Positions 9,574 to 18,589 of a stretch of DNA of 64,000 bases are shown one piece after another. The first letter of the stretch is position 1. The number at the start of each line of letters is the position of its first letter. This DNA is from Erythrobacter fulvus. GTDB lineage: Bacteria > Pseudomonadota > Alphaproteobacteria > Sphingomonadales > Sphingomonadaceae. Below the pieces are notes generated by a model, which saw only the letters and a list, made by a program, of their open reading frames with translations, made no database searches and was not told where the DNA came from. A program made the translations under genes and the position numbers. Where the stretch lies: contig NZ_JAQQXQ010000001.1 of the NCBI RefSeq assembly GCF_028595285.1, positions 332,308 through 396,307 on the forward strand. Reading direction: 5' to 3'.

Positions 9574-10541
9574 TACGCCTTCGCACGCTCCTGCGTGCGG
9601 GCGAGCTTCTCCTCGCGCGCAGCACGCATCTTCGCAAAATCGTCACCCGCGTGATAGCTCGAACGGGTCAGCGGGCTTGAAGCGACCTGCAGGAAGCCCT
9701 TGGCCCGCGCGATCGCGCCATAGGCGGCAAAAGCCTTGGGCGTGACGAATTCCTCGACCTTGGCGTGCTTGGGCGTGGGCTGGAGATATTGGCCCATGGT
9801 GATGAAATCCACCTCGGCGCTGCGCATGTCGTCCATCACCTGGTGCACTTCGAGCCGCTGTTCGCCCAGCCCGAGCATGATGCCCGATTTGGTGAAGATC
9901 AGCGGATTGTGCGCCTTCACCTCTTCCAGCAACCGCAGCGAGGCATAGTAGCGCGCGCCGGGGCGAATGGTGGGATAAAGCCGCGGCACGGTTTCGAGGT
10001 TGTGGTTGTAGACGTCCGGCCCGGCCTCGCAGATCATTTCCACCGCGCGGCGCATCTTGCCGCGGAAATCGGGGGTCAGGATTTCGATGGTGGTGCCGGG
10101 CGTATTACGGCGCAGCGCCTCGATCACCTTGACGAACTGCATCGCCCCGCCGTCCGGCAGATCGTCCCGGTCGACGCTGGTGATGACGATATGTTCCAGC
10201 CCCATCTTGGCCGCAGCGATGGCGGTATTTTCCGGCTCCATCGGATCGACGCTACGCGGCATGCCAGTCTTGACGTTGCAGAAGGCGCAGGCGCGGGTGC
10301 AGACATCACCGAGGATCATCACCGTCGCGTGCTTCTTGGTCCAGCACTCGCCGATATTCGGGCAGGCAGCTTCCTCACACACGGTGTTGAGGTTCAATTC
10401 GCGCATCAGCTTGCGCGTTTCGTGATAGCCCTCGCTCACCGGCGCGCGCACCCGGATCCAGTCTGGCTTGCGCTGGCGCGCAGGACGCTCGGCGGGATTA
10501 TCGGACGGCGGGGTGCTGGCAAGGTCGTTCATGTGGGCCAT
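9573..10541 (-). CDS. lipA: Lipoyl synthase LipA
   Basis: 322-residue radical SAM enzyme that inserts two sulfurs into octanoyl groups on lipoyl domains. Auxiliary cluster ligands lie in [12 protein letters not shown] and the SAM-cluster motif is [10 protein letters not shown]; the C terminus carries the RSSYHA serine motif. One likely client, the lipoyl domain of PdhB, is encoded in this window at 22833-24194. The start chosen is the first ATG (MAHMNDL); an ATG three codons later is equally possible. It forms a two-gene operon with the COQ10-like gene. Confidence 0.96.
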   Translation of the reverse strand: MAHMNDLASTPPSDNPAERPARQRKPDWIRVRAPVSEGYHETRKLMRELNLNTVCEEAACPNIGECWTKKHATVMILGDVCTRACAFCNVKTGMPRSVDPMEPENTAIAAAKMGLEHIVITSVDRDDLPDGGAMQFVKVIEALRRNTPGTTIEILTPDFRGKMRRAVEMICEAGPDVYNHNLETVPRLYPTIRPGARYYASLRLLEEVKAHNPLIFTKSGIMLGLGEQRLEVHQVMDDMRSAEVDFITMGQYLQPTPKHAKVEEFVTPKAFAAYGAIARAKGFLQVASSPLTRSSYHAGDDFAKMRAAREEKLARTQERAKA

Positions 10542-10634
10542 TTAGGCGCGCGAAGCCGCTGCCGCAAGCGCATGCGGGTGCGACTTTTCGATAGCATGCT
10601 TGTCCGCAGGCTGCCTGCGCTGCATACCGGCGGC

Positions 10635-11348
10635 ATGTCTGATACCGTACTCAAGAATATCGCCCTGCTGATCGATGCGGACAACACCAGCCCGCAGGCG
10701 ATCGACCCCGTGCTGACCGTCATGGCCGAACTGGGCCAGGTCAACATCCGCCGTGCCTATGGCAATTTCGCCAAGGACAACCTGTCGAAATGGGACAGGA
10801 TCACCAACAAGTACGGCATCCGTCCGCAGCAACAGTTCGACATCTCGAAGGGCAAGAACGCCACCGACATGGCGATGACGATCGACGCCATTGATCTGCT
10901 CTATCAGGGCAAGGTCGACGGGTTCGGGATCATGACCTCGGACAGCGATTTCACCCCGCTTGTCACGCGGCTGCGGCAGGACGGCATCCTTGTTTACGGA
11001 TTCGGCGAGAAGAAGACGCCCGAGGCGTTCCAGTCGGTGTGCACGCGGTTTCTCTATATCGACGAACTGATCGCCACGACGCGCGACGAAGCGGCCGGGA
11101 CTAAGTCCGAAACCAAGCCCGTAGTCGATGATCTGCACGATCTGATCCTGGCCGCCTATCGCGAGGCGAAGCGTGACGAGAACGGCTATGCGCGTCTGCA
11201 GCAGGTCGGCCAGATCGCCGGCAACCGCTCCAGCTTCGATGTCCGCAATTACGGCTTCAAGAACCTGTCGGAACTGTTCAAGTCGCTCGGCAATTTCGAG
11301 CTTGATCGCCGTGCGGACAATCAGATCTGGGTCAAGCGCCTGCGCTGA
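10635..11348 (+). CDS. NYN-domain (LabA/DUF88) putative RNase with OST-HTH-like C terminus
   Basis: 237 residues from the ATG at 10635 (MSDTVLKN). A much longer reading from 9765 is antisense to lipA and has no family support. The NYN/PIN-like domain carries acidic residues typical of the metal site: LLIDADNTS (D14, D16), KGKNATDMAMTIDA and DSDFTPL. The C-terminal about 75 residues (from VVDDLHDLI) resemble an OST-HTH/LOTUS fold ending in QIWVKRL. Such proteins are inferred RNases or RNA-binding proteins; the target is unknown. It is single, divergent from lipA and closed by a strong bidirectional terminator. Confidence 0.88.
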   Translation: MSDTVLKNIALLIDADNTSPQAIDPVLTVMAELGQVNIRRAYGNFAKDNLSKWDRITNKYGIRPQQQFDISKGKNATDMAMTIDAIDLLYQGKVDGFGIMTSDSDFTPLVTRLRQDGILVYGFGEKKTPEAFQSVCTRFLYIDELIATTRDEAAGTKSETKPVVDDLHDLILAAYREAKRDENGYARLQQVGQIAGNRSSFDVRNYGFKNLSELFKSLGNFELDRRADNQIWVKRLR

Positions 11349-11370
11349 AACTGCTGGCAGGCGGCACAAA

Positions 11371-11412
11371 CAAAAAAGGGCGGCAGACCGATGGTCCGCC
11401 GCCCCTTTTTTG
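11371..11412. terminator. Bidirectional intrinsic terminator between NYN gene and TPR gene
   Basis: A GC-rich inverted repeat (GGGCGGC..CGCCGCCC, with one bulge and one mismatch) is flanked by a run of six A on the left and T on the right, so each strand reads hairpin plus U-tract. It lies between the convergent stops at 11348 and 11430. Confidence 0.85.
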
Positions 11413-11429
11413 TCCGAAAGACAGTGTGA

Positions 11430-12764
11430 TCAGTCGCCCGTGGCAGCCGAACCGTTTGCCTGCTGCGCGGCATAGGCGGCCCACAGCTTGGCAATGGGTG
11501 CGCGGGTGCCATCGACCTTGGCGAAGGTTTCCTGCGCCGCAGCATAGTCACCCATGCCGGTCTGCGCGATCCCAAGGCGGGTCAGCGCGGTGTTGCGCTC
11601 CACCCCGGCCATGCCAAGGCTCTTCTGGTAGAAGCCCGCAGCCTTGGCATATTCGCCGTAGCTCAGGAACGCATCACCCGCAGCGAAGACAGTGCGCAGA
11701 CCCGCCGACGCGGCATTCGCGTCCTTTTCCAGCGCCGGCAGTTCGGCCATGTCGGTCTTGATACGGCTGTTGGCGGTGGTCAGCGAATCTGCGACGTAGA
11801 TATCGTCCTTGCTGACGGCGCCCTTGGCATAGGCCTCGTCGATCAGATCCTTGACTTCCTTGGGCAGACGGCGGGCGTCTGCCGCTTCGATGTAGTAGAT
11901 GTAATCCTGCTTCTCAGTCAGCACGCCGGCCTTCTTCGACAGGCGCAGCAGGTCGAGGATTTCGGGACCTTCGTAATTGTTGAGGTTACGGGTCAGGTTG
12001 ATGCCATCGCGCCAGTTGTCCTTGGCCGGATAGTCGGCCAGCCAGTCGATCACCAGATCATAGACCTGCGGCACGATCTGGTTGTTGTAGGCCACAGTGA
12101 TGCCGCGACGATACCACTGCGCATCAACCGTTTCGCCCGCCGCTTTGCGCGCGGCGATCGCCTTGTTGAGGTAATCGAGACCGGCAGCAAATTCATTCGC
12201 TGTGAAATAGCTTTCAGCCATCGTGATTTCGAGATCGGCCTTGGTCACGGTCTCGGTGGTGAAATTGTTGTCGATCGCCCGCTGCAGATAGGCGCGCGAC
12301 CTGGGATAGTCCTGCAGCGCATTGGCAAGCTGGTAGGCGACGAAATTGTAGCGCGCGAAATCTTCGGGCGAGAGCTTGCCGCTGTTCAGCATCATCTCCA
12401 TGCCCTTGAGCTGCAGGGCACGGTCACCGGCCTTGTTGCCGGCGTTATAGACGAGGCCACCCCCGGCAAGCTGCTCGTCGGGCGAAACCAGCAGCGGCAA
12501 TAGCGCGTCGATCTGCGGGCGCAGAGCATTCACATCCGCACCTTCCGCTTTCAGGGCTTCGTCGAGCGGCTGGTAGGCTGCCACGAATTCCTTGGAATAG
12601 GCCGCCTTGGGCTCTTCCTTCTTCTTGTCGCGCTTCTGGGCGTGGGCCGCGTCGGTGAAAGCGGGCGCCGCCAGCATCGCGGTGCCGCTCGCCAGAGCAA
12701 GCGCCAAGGCAAAGTGCCGCGAGAAGCCGGTGTTGCGCCGATAGGTCGAAGACAGCTTGTTCAA
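11430..12764 (-). CDS. Secreted TPR-repeat protein
   Basis: 444 residues from a TTG start at 12764 chosen because GGAGGAA lies 7 bases upstream; the longer ATG reading from 13058 passes through sequence with no coding character. Residues 1-42 form a signal peptide (RHFALALALASG, cleavage near AHAQ). A charged stretch KRDKKKEEPK follows, then helical repeats of TPR type to the C terminus (for example SLGMAGVERNTALTRLGIAQTGMGDYAAAQETFAKV). It is probably periplasmic and involved in protein-protein contacts; I do not recognise a specific family. It is divergent from gyrA over a 314 bp intergenic region. Confidence 0.82.
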   Translation of the reverse strand: MNKLSSTYRRNTGFSRHFALALALASGTAMLAAPAFTDAAHAQKRDKKKEEPKAAYSKEFVAAYQPLDEALKAEGADVNALRPQIDALLPLLVSPDEQLAGGGLVYNAGNKAGDRALQLKGMEMMLNSGKLSPEDFARYNFVAYQLANALQDYPRSRAYLQRAIDNNFTTETVTKADLEITMAESYFTANEFAAGLDYLNKAIAARKAAGETVDAQWYRRGITVAYNNQIVPQVYDLVIDWLADYPAKDNWRDGINLTRNLNNYEGPEILDLLRLSKKAGVLTEKQDYIYYIEAADARRLPKEVKDLIDEAYAKGAVSKDDIYVADSLTTANSRIKTDMAELPALEKDANAASAGLRTVFAAGDAFLSYGEYAKAAGFYQKSLGMAGVERNTALTRLGIAQTGMGDYAAAQETFAKVDGTRAPIAKLWAAYAAQQANGSAATGD

Positions 12765-12806
12765 TTCTTCCTCCAGAATTCGCTCGATCACGGGACATGA
12801 AAGGCC

Positions 12807-12829
12807 CCCGGAACCGGGTGAGACGTCTC
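12807..12829. promoter_or_regulatory. Two adjacent palindromes in the leader of the TPR gene
   Basis: CCCGGAACCGGG (12807-12818) and GAGACGTCTC (12820-12829) are perfect palindromes separated by one base, 43 bp upstream of the TPR gene start. They could be operators or a folded leader; no family of regulator is recognised. Confidence 0.35.
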
Positions 12830-12949
12830 GCTGCCTTTGGACGGCTGACGAGCATTTTGCAATTCCCGCTAGGCGAGCCGTGCTGAATGGCTTTTGAATG
12901 ACACGTGCTGCAGGGCAAGCGGCCTGCGAAGTGTGGAAAAAGCAGCTGT

Positions 12950-12964
12950 GTTCCTGCTGTGTTC
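12950..12964. promoter_or_regulatory. Candidate LexA (SOS) box between TPR gene and gyrA
   Basis: GTTC-N7-GTTC, with spacer CTGCTGT, matches the alphaproteobacterial LexA operator in all eight fixed positions and has the same form as the box in the lexA promoter of this window (43730-43744). It lies 114 bp before gyrA and 185 bp before the TPR gene. The rest of the 314 bp intergenic region shows no other clear element. Confidence 0.5.
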
Positions 12965-13078
12965 GCGCCCGGAGGTGGCGAAACGGCTGGTCCGCTCCTA
13001 AATGAAAGGGACTTCCGGCCACGATGGCCCACGCCCCCGAGCGGGGCCTGATGAACACTAGCAGAAACGGCCCGAGCC

Positions 13079-15868
13079 TTGAGCGACGACAGCGACATCA
13101 TCGATTCCCCTCCGCCTTCGCCGATGGGCGGCTTCGACCGCATCGACATCGTCGACGAGATGAAGTCGAGCTATCTCGATTACGCGATGAGCGTGATCGT
13201 CTCCCGCGCGCTGCCCGACGTGCGCGACGGGTTGAAGCCGGTGCACCGCCGCATTCTGTTTGCCAGCCAAGAAGGCGGCTTCGTAGCCGGCCGGCCTTAT
13301 CGCAAGAGCGCCAAGATCGTGGGCGACGTGATGGGTAATTACCACCCGCACGGCGACGCGGCGATCTATGACGCGCTCGCCCGGATGACGCAGCCGTGGT
13401 CGATGCGCGTGCCGCTGATCGATGGTCAGGGCAATTTCGGCTCGATGGACCCCGATCCGCCGGCCTCCATGCGTTACACCGAAGCGCGGCTTGCCCGCGT
13501 CGCCAATTCGCTGCTCGACGATCTCGACAAGGACACAGTCGATTTCACCGAGAACTACGACGGCTCGCGTCAGGAGCCGACGGTGCTGCCCGCGCGCTTC
13601 CCCAACCTGCTGGTCAACGGCGCGGGCGGGATCGCGGTCGGCATGGCGACCAACGTGCCGCCGCACAACCTTGGTGAAGTGATCGACGGCTGTCTGGCTT
13701 TCATCGACAATCCGGCGATCACCTCGGAAGAACTGATCCAGTATATTCCCGGGCCGGACTTCCCGACCGCGCCGCTGATCCTTGGCACGCATGGTGCGCG
13801 GCAGGCCTATACGACGGGGCGCGGATCGATCCTGATGCGCTGCCGCCACGAGATCGAAACCTCACGCGGCGATCGGCAAAGCATCGTTTTCACCTCTATC
13901 CCCTATCAGGTAGGCAAATCGAACCTCGTCGAGAAGATCGCCGAGTCCGCCAAGGACAAGCGGATCGAGGGTATTTCGGATATCCGCGACGAAAGCTCGC
14001 GCGAGGGCGTGCGCGTGGTGATCGATCTCAAGCGCGATGCCACCCCCGAAGTGGTGCTCAACCAGATCTGGCGGCACACACCTGCGCAGTCCAGCTTCCC
14101 GGCCAACATGCTGGCGATCCGTGGCGGACGTCCGGAAACGCTGACCCTGCGCGACATCGTGCAGAGCTTCATCGCCTTCCGCGAGGAAGTGATCACCCGC
14201 CGCACCAAGTTCGAACTCAACAAGGCACGCGAACGAGCGCATCTGTTGCTGGGCCAGGTGGTGGCCGTTTCCAACCTCGACGAAGTGGTGGCGATGATCC
14301 GCGGTGCGGCCAACCCCGCCGCTGCACGCGCGCGACTGCTCGCCAAGGAATGGCCGATCGGCGACATCGCGCAATATATCAGGCTGGTCGAAGCGATCGA
14401 ACCTTCGGCCGACGAAAGCGGCGGCACTTATCGCCTGTCGGAACGTCAGGTAAAGGCGATCCTCGAATTGCGCCTGCACCGTCTCACCGCGCTCGGCCGC
14501 GACGAGATTGGCGACGAATTGAAGGAACTGGCGGTCTCGATCGAGGAATATCTTTCGATCCTCGCCGACCGTGTGAAGCTCTACGGCGTGATGCGCACCG
14601 AGCTTGAGGAAATCCGCGCGACCTATGCCACGCCACGCCTATCCGAAATCGCGCCCGCATGGGACGGTCTGGACGACGAGGACCTGATCGAGCGCGAGGA
14701 GATGGTCGTGACCGTCACCCACGGCGGCTATATCAAGCGCACCTCGCTTGCCACCTTCCGCGCGCAGGCACGCGGAGGCAAGGGCCGCTCCGGCATGGCG
14801 ACCAAGGACGAGGATGCCGTCGTCGAGCTGTTCGTCACCAGCACCCACAACCCGGTGCTGTTCTTCACCAACACGGGCCGCGTTTACCGCATGAAGGTGT
14901 GGAAGCTGCCCGAAGGCGGGCCGCAGACCAGGGGCCGCCCGATGGTCAACCTGTTGCCGCTGGGCGATGACGAGCGCGTCACCAACGTGCTGCCACTGCC
15001 CGAAGACGAGGAATCCTGGGGGGGGCTCAACATCGTGTTTGCCACCGAACAGGGCATGGTTCGGCGCAATTCGATGGACGCCTTCGCCAATATCCCGACC
15101 GCGGGCAAATATGCGATGGGCTTTGTCGAAGGTTCGGGCGACCGGCTGATCGGCGTGCAGCTGCTGACCGAGGAACAGGAAATCTTCCTCGCGAGCGACA
15201 CCGGCAAGGCCATCCGCTTTGCCGCCACCGACGCGCGCGAAACCAAGAGCCGCACGGGTATCGGCGTGCGCGGCATGAGCCTGAAGAAAGGCGGCAAGGT
15301 CGTCAGCATGGCGGTGCTCGATCCGCTGACCGCCGATATGGAAACCCGCGAGGCATACCTTCGGGCCGCAACGTGGAAAAACAACGATGCCTCCCCCACC
15401 CTGCCTGCTGAAATAATGGCGGACATGGCGGAAAAGGAGGAGTTCATTCTCACCATCACCGCCAATGGCTACGGCAAGATTTCCTCGGCCTACGAATACC
15501 GCACCACGTCGCGCGGCGGCCAGGGTATCACCAATATCGGCACGCCGGAAAGCAATCCCGAACGCAACGGTCCGGTGGTAGCGAGCTTCCCGGTCAAGCA
15601 CGGATCGCAGCTGATGCTGGTGACCGATCAGGCCAAGCTGATCCGCCTCGGCATCGATTTCCGCCACCTGATCGAAGGCGGGTTTGAGAACCTGAAGGGC
15701 TTCTCGATCTCCGGTCGCGGCTCTTCCGGCATCCGCATCTTCGACGTGGCCAAGGACGAACACATCGTCGGCGCCGCGCTGATCGGCGAGACCGGGGAAC
15801 CGGAGGACGCCGCGGAAGAGGCTGTCGAAGGGGAAACCTCCAACAGTCCCGAAGCGCCGCTCGGCTGA
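13079..15868 (+). CDS. gyrA: DNA gyrase subunit A
   Basis: 929-residue GyrA. The breakage-reunion domain has the catalytic tyrosine at Y133 (ASMRYTEARLA) and the quinolone-determining segment HPHGDAAIYDAL, where Ala94 replaces E. coli Ser83 and Asp98 equals Asp87. The C-terminal beta-pinwheel contains a GyrA box variant QARGGKG. A short insert around LRAATWKNNDASP interrupts the pinwheel. The tail is acidic. The start is a TTG at 13079 giving MSDDSD; no strong ribosome-binding site precedes it and an ATG 15 codons in is a fallback. It supercoils DNA together with GyrB. A strong terminator follows at 15891. Confidence 0.97.
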   Translation: MSDDSDIIDSPPPSPMGGFDRIDIVDEMKSSYLDYAMSVIVSRALPDVRDGLKPVHRRILFASQEGGFVAGRPYRKSAKIVGDVMGNYHPHGDAAIYDALARMTQPWSMRVPLIDGQGNFGSMDPDPPASMRYTEARLARVANSLLDDLDKDTVDFTENYDGSRQEPTVLPARFPNLLVNGAGGIAVGMATNVPPHNLGEVIDGCLAFIDNPAITSEELIQYIPGPDFPTAPLILGTHGARQAYTTGRGSILMRCRHEIETSRGDRQSIVFTSIPYQVGKSNLVEKIAESAKDKRIEGISDIRDESSREGVRVVIDLKRDATPEVVLNQIWRHTPAQSSFPANMLAIRGGRPETLTLRDIVQSFIAFREEVITRRTKFELNKARERAHLLLGQVVAVSNLDEVVAMIRGAANPAAARARLLAKEWPIGDIAQYIRLVEAIEPSADESGGTYRLSERQVKAILELRLHRLTALGRDEIGDELKELAVSIEEYLSILADRVKLYGVMRTELEEIRATYATPRLSEIAPAWDGLDDEDLIEREEMVVTVTHGGYIKRTSLATFRAQARGGKGRSGMATKDEDAVVELFVTSTHNPVLFFTNTGRVYRMKVWKLPEGGPQTRGRPMVNLLPLGDDERVTNVLPLPEDEESWGGLNIVFATEQGMVRRNSMDAFANIPTAGKYAMGFVEGSGDRLIGVQLLTEEQEIFLASDTGKAIRFAATDARETKSRTGIGVRGMSLKKGGKVVSMAVLDPLTADMETREAYLRAATWKNNDASPTLPAEIMADMAEKEEFILTITANGYGKISSAYEYRTTSRGGQGITNIGTPESNPERNGPVVASFPVKHGSQLMLVTDQAKLIRLGIDFRHLIEGGFENLKGFSISGRGSSGIRIFDVAKDEHIVGAALIGETGEPEDAAEEAVEGETSNSPEAPLG

Positions 15869-15890
15869 CCTCTGAAAAGAGGGTTTGATC

Positions 15891-15931
15891 AAAAAACGGG
15901 CAGTCGGCGAATGGTCCGGCTGCCCGTTTTT
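15891..15931. terminator. Intrinsic terminator after gyrA, bidirectional
   Basis: The stem AAAAACGGGCAG/CTGCCCGTTTTT encloses a 16-base loop, with A-run on the left and T-run on the right. It serves gyrA (stop 15868) and the convergent YhhN gene (stop 15957). Confidence 0.88.
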
Positions 15932-15956
15932 CTTCTGCCCAAGATTTAGGCAGGCA

Positions 15957-16625
15957 TTATCGAACCGGCTGCTCGCCTCTCAGGCATTGAACCACGCCGG
16001 TCGCGATCATCACCTGTCCGGCATAATAGAGCGGCCAGATCAGCAAATCAGGCAGCACGCCCAGATCGTAGCTGCCGAGCCGTGAGAAGATCAGCCAGTC
16101 GCTCACGACGAACAGCACCGCGCCCGTACCGACGCGGTAACGCGGGAAACGGCTGTACCACGCGGCCGAGGCCATCGCGCCGAGGAAGGCCGCGTAGATT
16201 GCAATCTCGGCCCTGCCGCTCAGCAGGAAACTGATCAGCGGCGTGCCGATCAGCAGCGCGATACTCAGCATCCGCTGGCTCGGTGAATGTCGCGCACGCG
16301 GGTTGCGCAGATAAAGCGCCACAGCGACACAATGCGCGGCGGCGAAGAAGGCACCGCCGACCGTGAAATAAAGCTCGATCGCGACATCGCCTGCCGAGGC
16401 CAGCGCCAGCGCCAGAACCAGCAGCAAACTATCGGCCCGATGCTCGTGATCATGCGGCACCCGCAACACGACAAATATTGCCAGCAGGCCGACCGATGCA
16501 CCTTTGGCCAGCAGACCCCAGGTGCCTTCGAACACCGGATTGTCGCTGAGAAAATAGAACGCAGTCGCCGCCGCGATACTCGCCAGCAGCCATGGCCTCT
16601 GCTCGATCAATGCGCGTTTCGCCAT
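15957..16625 (-). CDS. YhhN-family membrane protein (lysoplasmalogenase-like)
   Basis: 222 residues from the ATG at 16625, preceded by AAGGGCG. About eight hydrophobic helices span the whole protein. Family landmarks are GDVAIEL with the nearby GGAFFAAAH and the C-terminal FVVSDWLIF and YYAGQ segments; the acidic residues in these motifs are the putative active site in the TMEM86/YhhN hydrolase family, which cleaves the vinyl-ether bond of lysoplasmalogens in characterised members. The bacterial substrate here is unknown. It is convergent with gyrA and divergent from trmFO. Confidence 0.8.
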   Translation of the reverse strand: MAKRALIEQRPWLLASIAAATAFYFLSDNPVFEGTWGLLAKGASVGLLAIFVVLRVPHDHEHRADSLLLVLALALASAGDVAIELYFTVGGAFFAAAHCVAVALYLRNPRARHSPSQRMLSIALLIGTPLISFLLSGRAEIAIYAAFLGAMASAAWYSRFPRYRVGTGAVLFVVSDWLIFSRLGSYDLGVLPDLLIWPLYYAGQVMIATGVVQCLRGEQPVR

Positions 16626-16696
16626 CGCTCGCCCTTGCCCTGTGCAAAACCCTTCCGCACTTGCAGCCGAGCTAACACGCAATTACCTGCCTCGCC

Positions 16697-18082
16697 ATGC
16701 GTTCGAACCAGACACCCCACGATGTCCACATTATCGGCGGCGGCCTCGCGGGAAGCGAAGCGGCCTGGCAGCTTGCCCGGCGCGGGGTGAAGGTGCGCCT
16801 TTCGGAGATGCGCGGATCTGGCGCGATGACGCCGGCGCACCAGACAGACGGCCTCGCCGAACTGGTCTGCTCCAATTCTTTCCGTTCCGACGACGATACC
16901 AAGAACGCAGTCGGGCTGCTGCATCACGAAATGCGCGAGCTCGATAGTCTGGTGATGCGCGCAGGCGAGGTTGCACGGGTCCCGGCGGGCAGCGCCATGG
17001 CTGTCGACCGCGACGTGTTCTCGGCCGAGGTCGAGAAAGCGCTGGGCCAGCACCCCAACGTCACCATCGTGCGCGAGCGGGTGGATGCCCTGCCCGCCGC
17101 CGGGCTTACCATCGTCGCCACCGGCCCGCTGACCGCCGAGGCGCTCGCCGGAAGCATTGTCAAGGCGACGGGAAGCGAGCGGCTCGCCTTCTTCGATGCC
17201 ATCGCGCCGATCGTGCATCGCGACTCCATCGACATGTCGAAATGCTGGATCCAGTCGCGCTGGAACAAGCGGACCGAAGCTTCGAACGAAGGCGGCGACT
17301 ACATCAACTGCCCGATGACAAGGGAGCAGTACCTCGCCTTCCATCGCGGGTTGATTGAAGGCGAGAAGACCGAATTCCGCGAATGGGAAAAGGACACGCC
17401 CTATTTCGACGGCTGCATGCCGATCGAGGTGATGGCCGAACGCGGTGTGGAAACGCTGCGTTACGGACCGATGAAGGGTGTGGGTCTGGACAACCCCTTC
17501 GACACCACGCCCGAATTCCCGCAGGGACGCTGGCCCTATGCGGTGGTGCAGCTGCGGCAGGACAACAAGCTGGGCACGTTGTGGAACATGGTCGGCTTCC
17601 AGACCAAGCTGAAATACGGCGCGCAGATCGAGCTGTTCCGCACCATCCCTGGTCTGGAGAATGCTGAATTCGCCCGGCTGGGCGGGCTGCACCGGAATAC
17701 ATTCCTCAATTCGCCGCAGGTACTGGATCGCCAGCTGCGTCTGCGCGCTGCGCCGCATATCCGGTTTGCCGGGCAGGTGACCGGGTGCGAAGGCTATGTC
17801 GAAAGCGCGGCAATCGGCCTGGTGGCGGGAATGATGACTGCTACCGAACTGGCGGGCCGCGAATGGCATGCCCTGCCCGCGACCACCGCGCTAGGCGCGC
17901 TTCTGTCGCATATCACCGGCGATGCCGAGGCCGACACCTTCCAGCCTATGAATGTCAATTTCGGCCTGTTCCCGCCGCTCCACGACGTCGGCAAGAAGCA
18001 GCGCAAGGAAGCCTATACAGACCGCGCAAAAGCCGATCTGGCGCGCTGGATCAGCGAGAGCCGCGAAGCGGTGCCCGCCTGA
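16697..18082 (+). CDS. trmFO: Folate-dependent tRNA m5U54 methyltransferase TrmFO
   Basis: 461-residue FAD enzyme that makes 5-methyluridine at position 54 of tRNA using methylenetetrahydrofolate. The N-terminal dinucleotide fold is [33 protein letters not shown] and the C-terminal [16 protein letters not shown] are family signatures. Length is normal. Its stop abuts the stop of the convergent EF-hand gene (18082/18083), so no terminator space exists between them. Confidence 0.96.
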   Translation: MRSNQTPHDVHIIGGGLAGSEAAWQLARRGVKVRLSEMRGSGAMTPAHQTDGLAELVCSNSFRSDDDTKNAVGLLHHEMRELDSLVMRAGEVARVPAGSAMAVDRDVFSAEVEKALGQHPNVTIVRERVDALPAAGLTIVATGPLTAEALAGSIVKATGSERLAFFDAIAPIVHRDSIDMSKCWIQSRWNKRTEASNEGGDYINCPMTREQYLAFHRGLIEGEKTEFREWEKDTPYFDGCMPIEVMAERGVETLRYGPMKGVGLDNPFDTTPEFPQGRWPYAVVQLRQDNKLGTLWNMVGFQTKLKYGAQIELFRTIPGLENAEFARLGGLHRNTFLNSPQVLDRQLRLRAAPHIRFAGQVTGCEGYVESAAIGLVAGMMTATELAGREWHALPATTALGALLSHITGDAEADTFQPMNVNFGLFPPLHDVGKKQRKEAYTDRAKADLARWISESREAVPA

Positions 18083-18547
18083 TCAGCACTTGCAAGCGGG
18101 TTTCTTTGCCGCAGGCTTGGGCGCGGTCGTGGCGAATTCGCGCGGCGTCAGCCGACCGTCAGCGTCCGCATCGGCCTTTTCGAACCGCTCGACGGTGGTC
18201 ACCGCCCATTCCTCGAAGGTCAGCAGGTTGTTGCCGTCGACATCCAGTGCGCGAAAACCGTCAGAGCGGGTGGAAAGCATCTCGTTTCGGGTAATCACCC
18301 GGTCGCGGTTGCGATCATAGCGAAAGAAGCGTTGCTCCTCGCGGGTCAGGGGGCTGACTTCGGGCGGCGCTGGTCCCTGCATCTCGCCGGGATCGGTCAA
18401 TGGCAGATCCTCCGGGCCAGGGGCGGGAGCCTCTGCCACCGGCGGCGGCGGGGCGCTGGTCTCGATTGCGGCGCGGCCCTGCCACCAGAACACGCCGACC
18501 CCGGCAAGCACGAGTCCCCCCAGAACGCCCAGAACAACCTGTCGCAA
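18083..18547 (-). CDS. Membrane-anchored EF-hand protein
   Basis: 154 residues. An N-terminal hydrophobic segment (about residues 4-22) serves as signal or anchor; a Pro/Ala-rich linker follows (residues 30-65). Three EF-hand loops are visible: D78-E89, D102-E113 and D126-E137, all with acidic or Asn/Ser/Thr ligands at the expected positions and Glu at position 12. The C terminus is Lys/Pro-rich and ends CKC. Calcium binding outside the cytoplasmic membrane is inferred; the role is unknown. It is convergent with trmFO without a gap. Confidence 0.82.
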   Translation of the reverse strand: MRQVVLGVLGGLVLAGVGVFWWQGRAAIETSAPPPPVAEAPAPGPEDLPLTDPGEMQGPAPPEVSPLTREEQRFFRYDRNRDRVITRNEMLSTRSDGFRALDVDGNNLLTFEEWAVTTVERFEKADADADGRLTPREFATTAPKPAAKKPACKC

Positions 18548-18589
18548 AGCCCTGCTCCCCTTACAGCAATAATAAGGGGTTACACGTAA

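Noticed and set aside
9765..10634. N-terminal extension of the NYN protein
   Set aside because: The first 290 codons are antisense to lipA; similarity begins at the ATG at 10635.
12765..13058. 98-codon extension of the TPR protein from an ATG
   Set aside because: The TTG at 12764 has a strong GGAGGAA site and is followed at once by a signal peptide; the extension has neither.
14639..15892. 417-codon minus-strand open frame
   Set aside because: Antisense to gyrA; His- and Gly-rich shadow.
16607..17869. 420-codon minus-strand open frame
   Set aside because: Antisense to trmFO with no recognisable domain.
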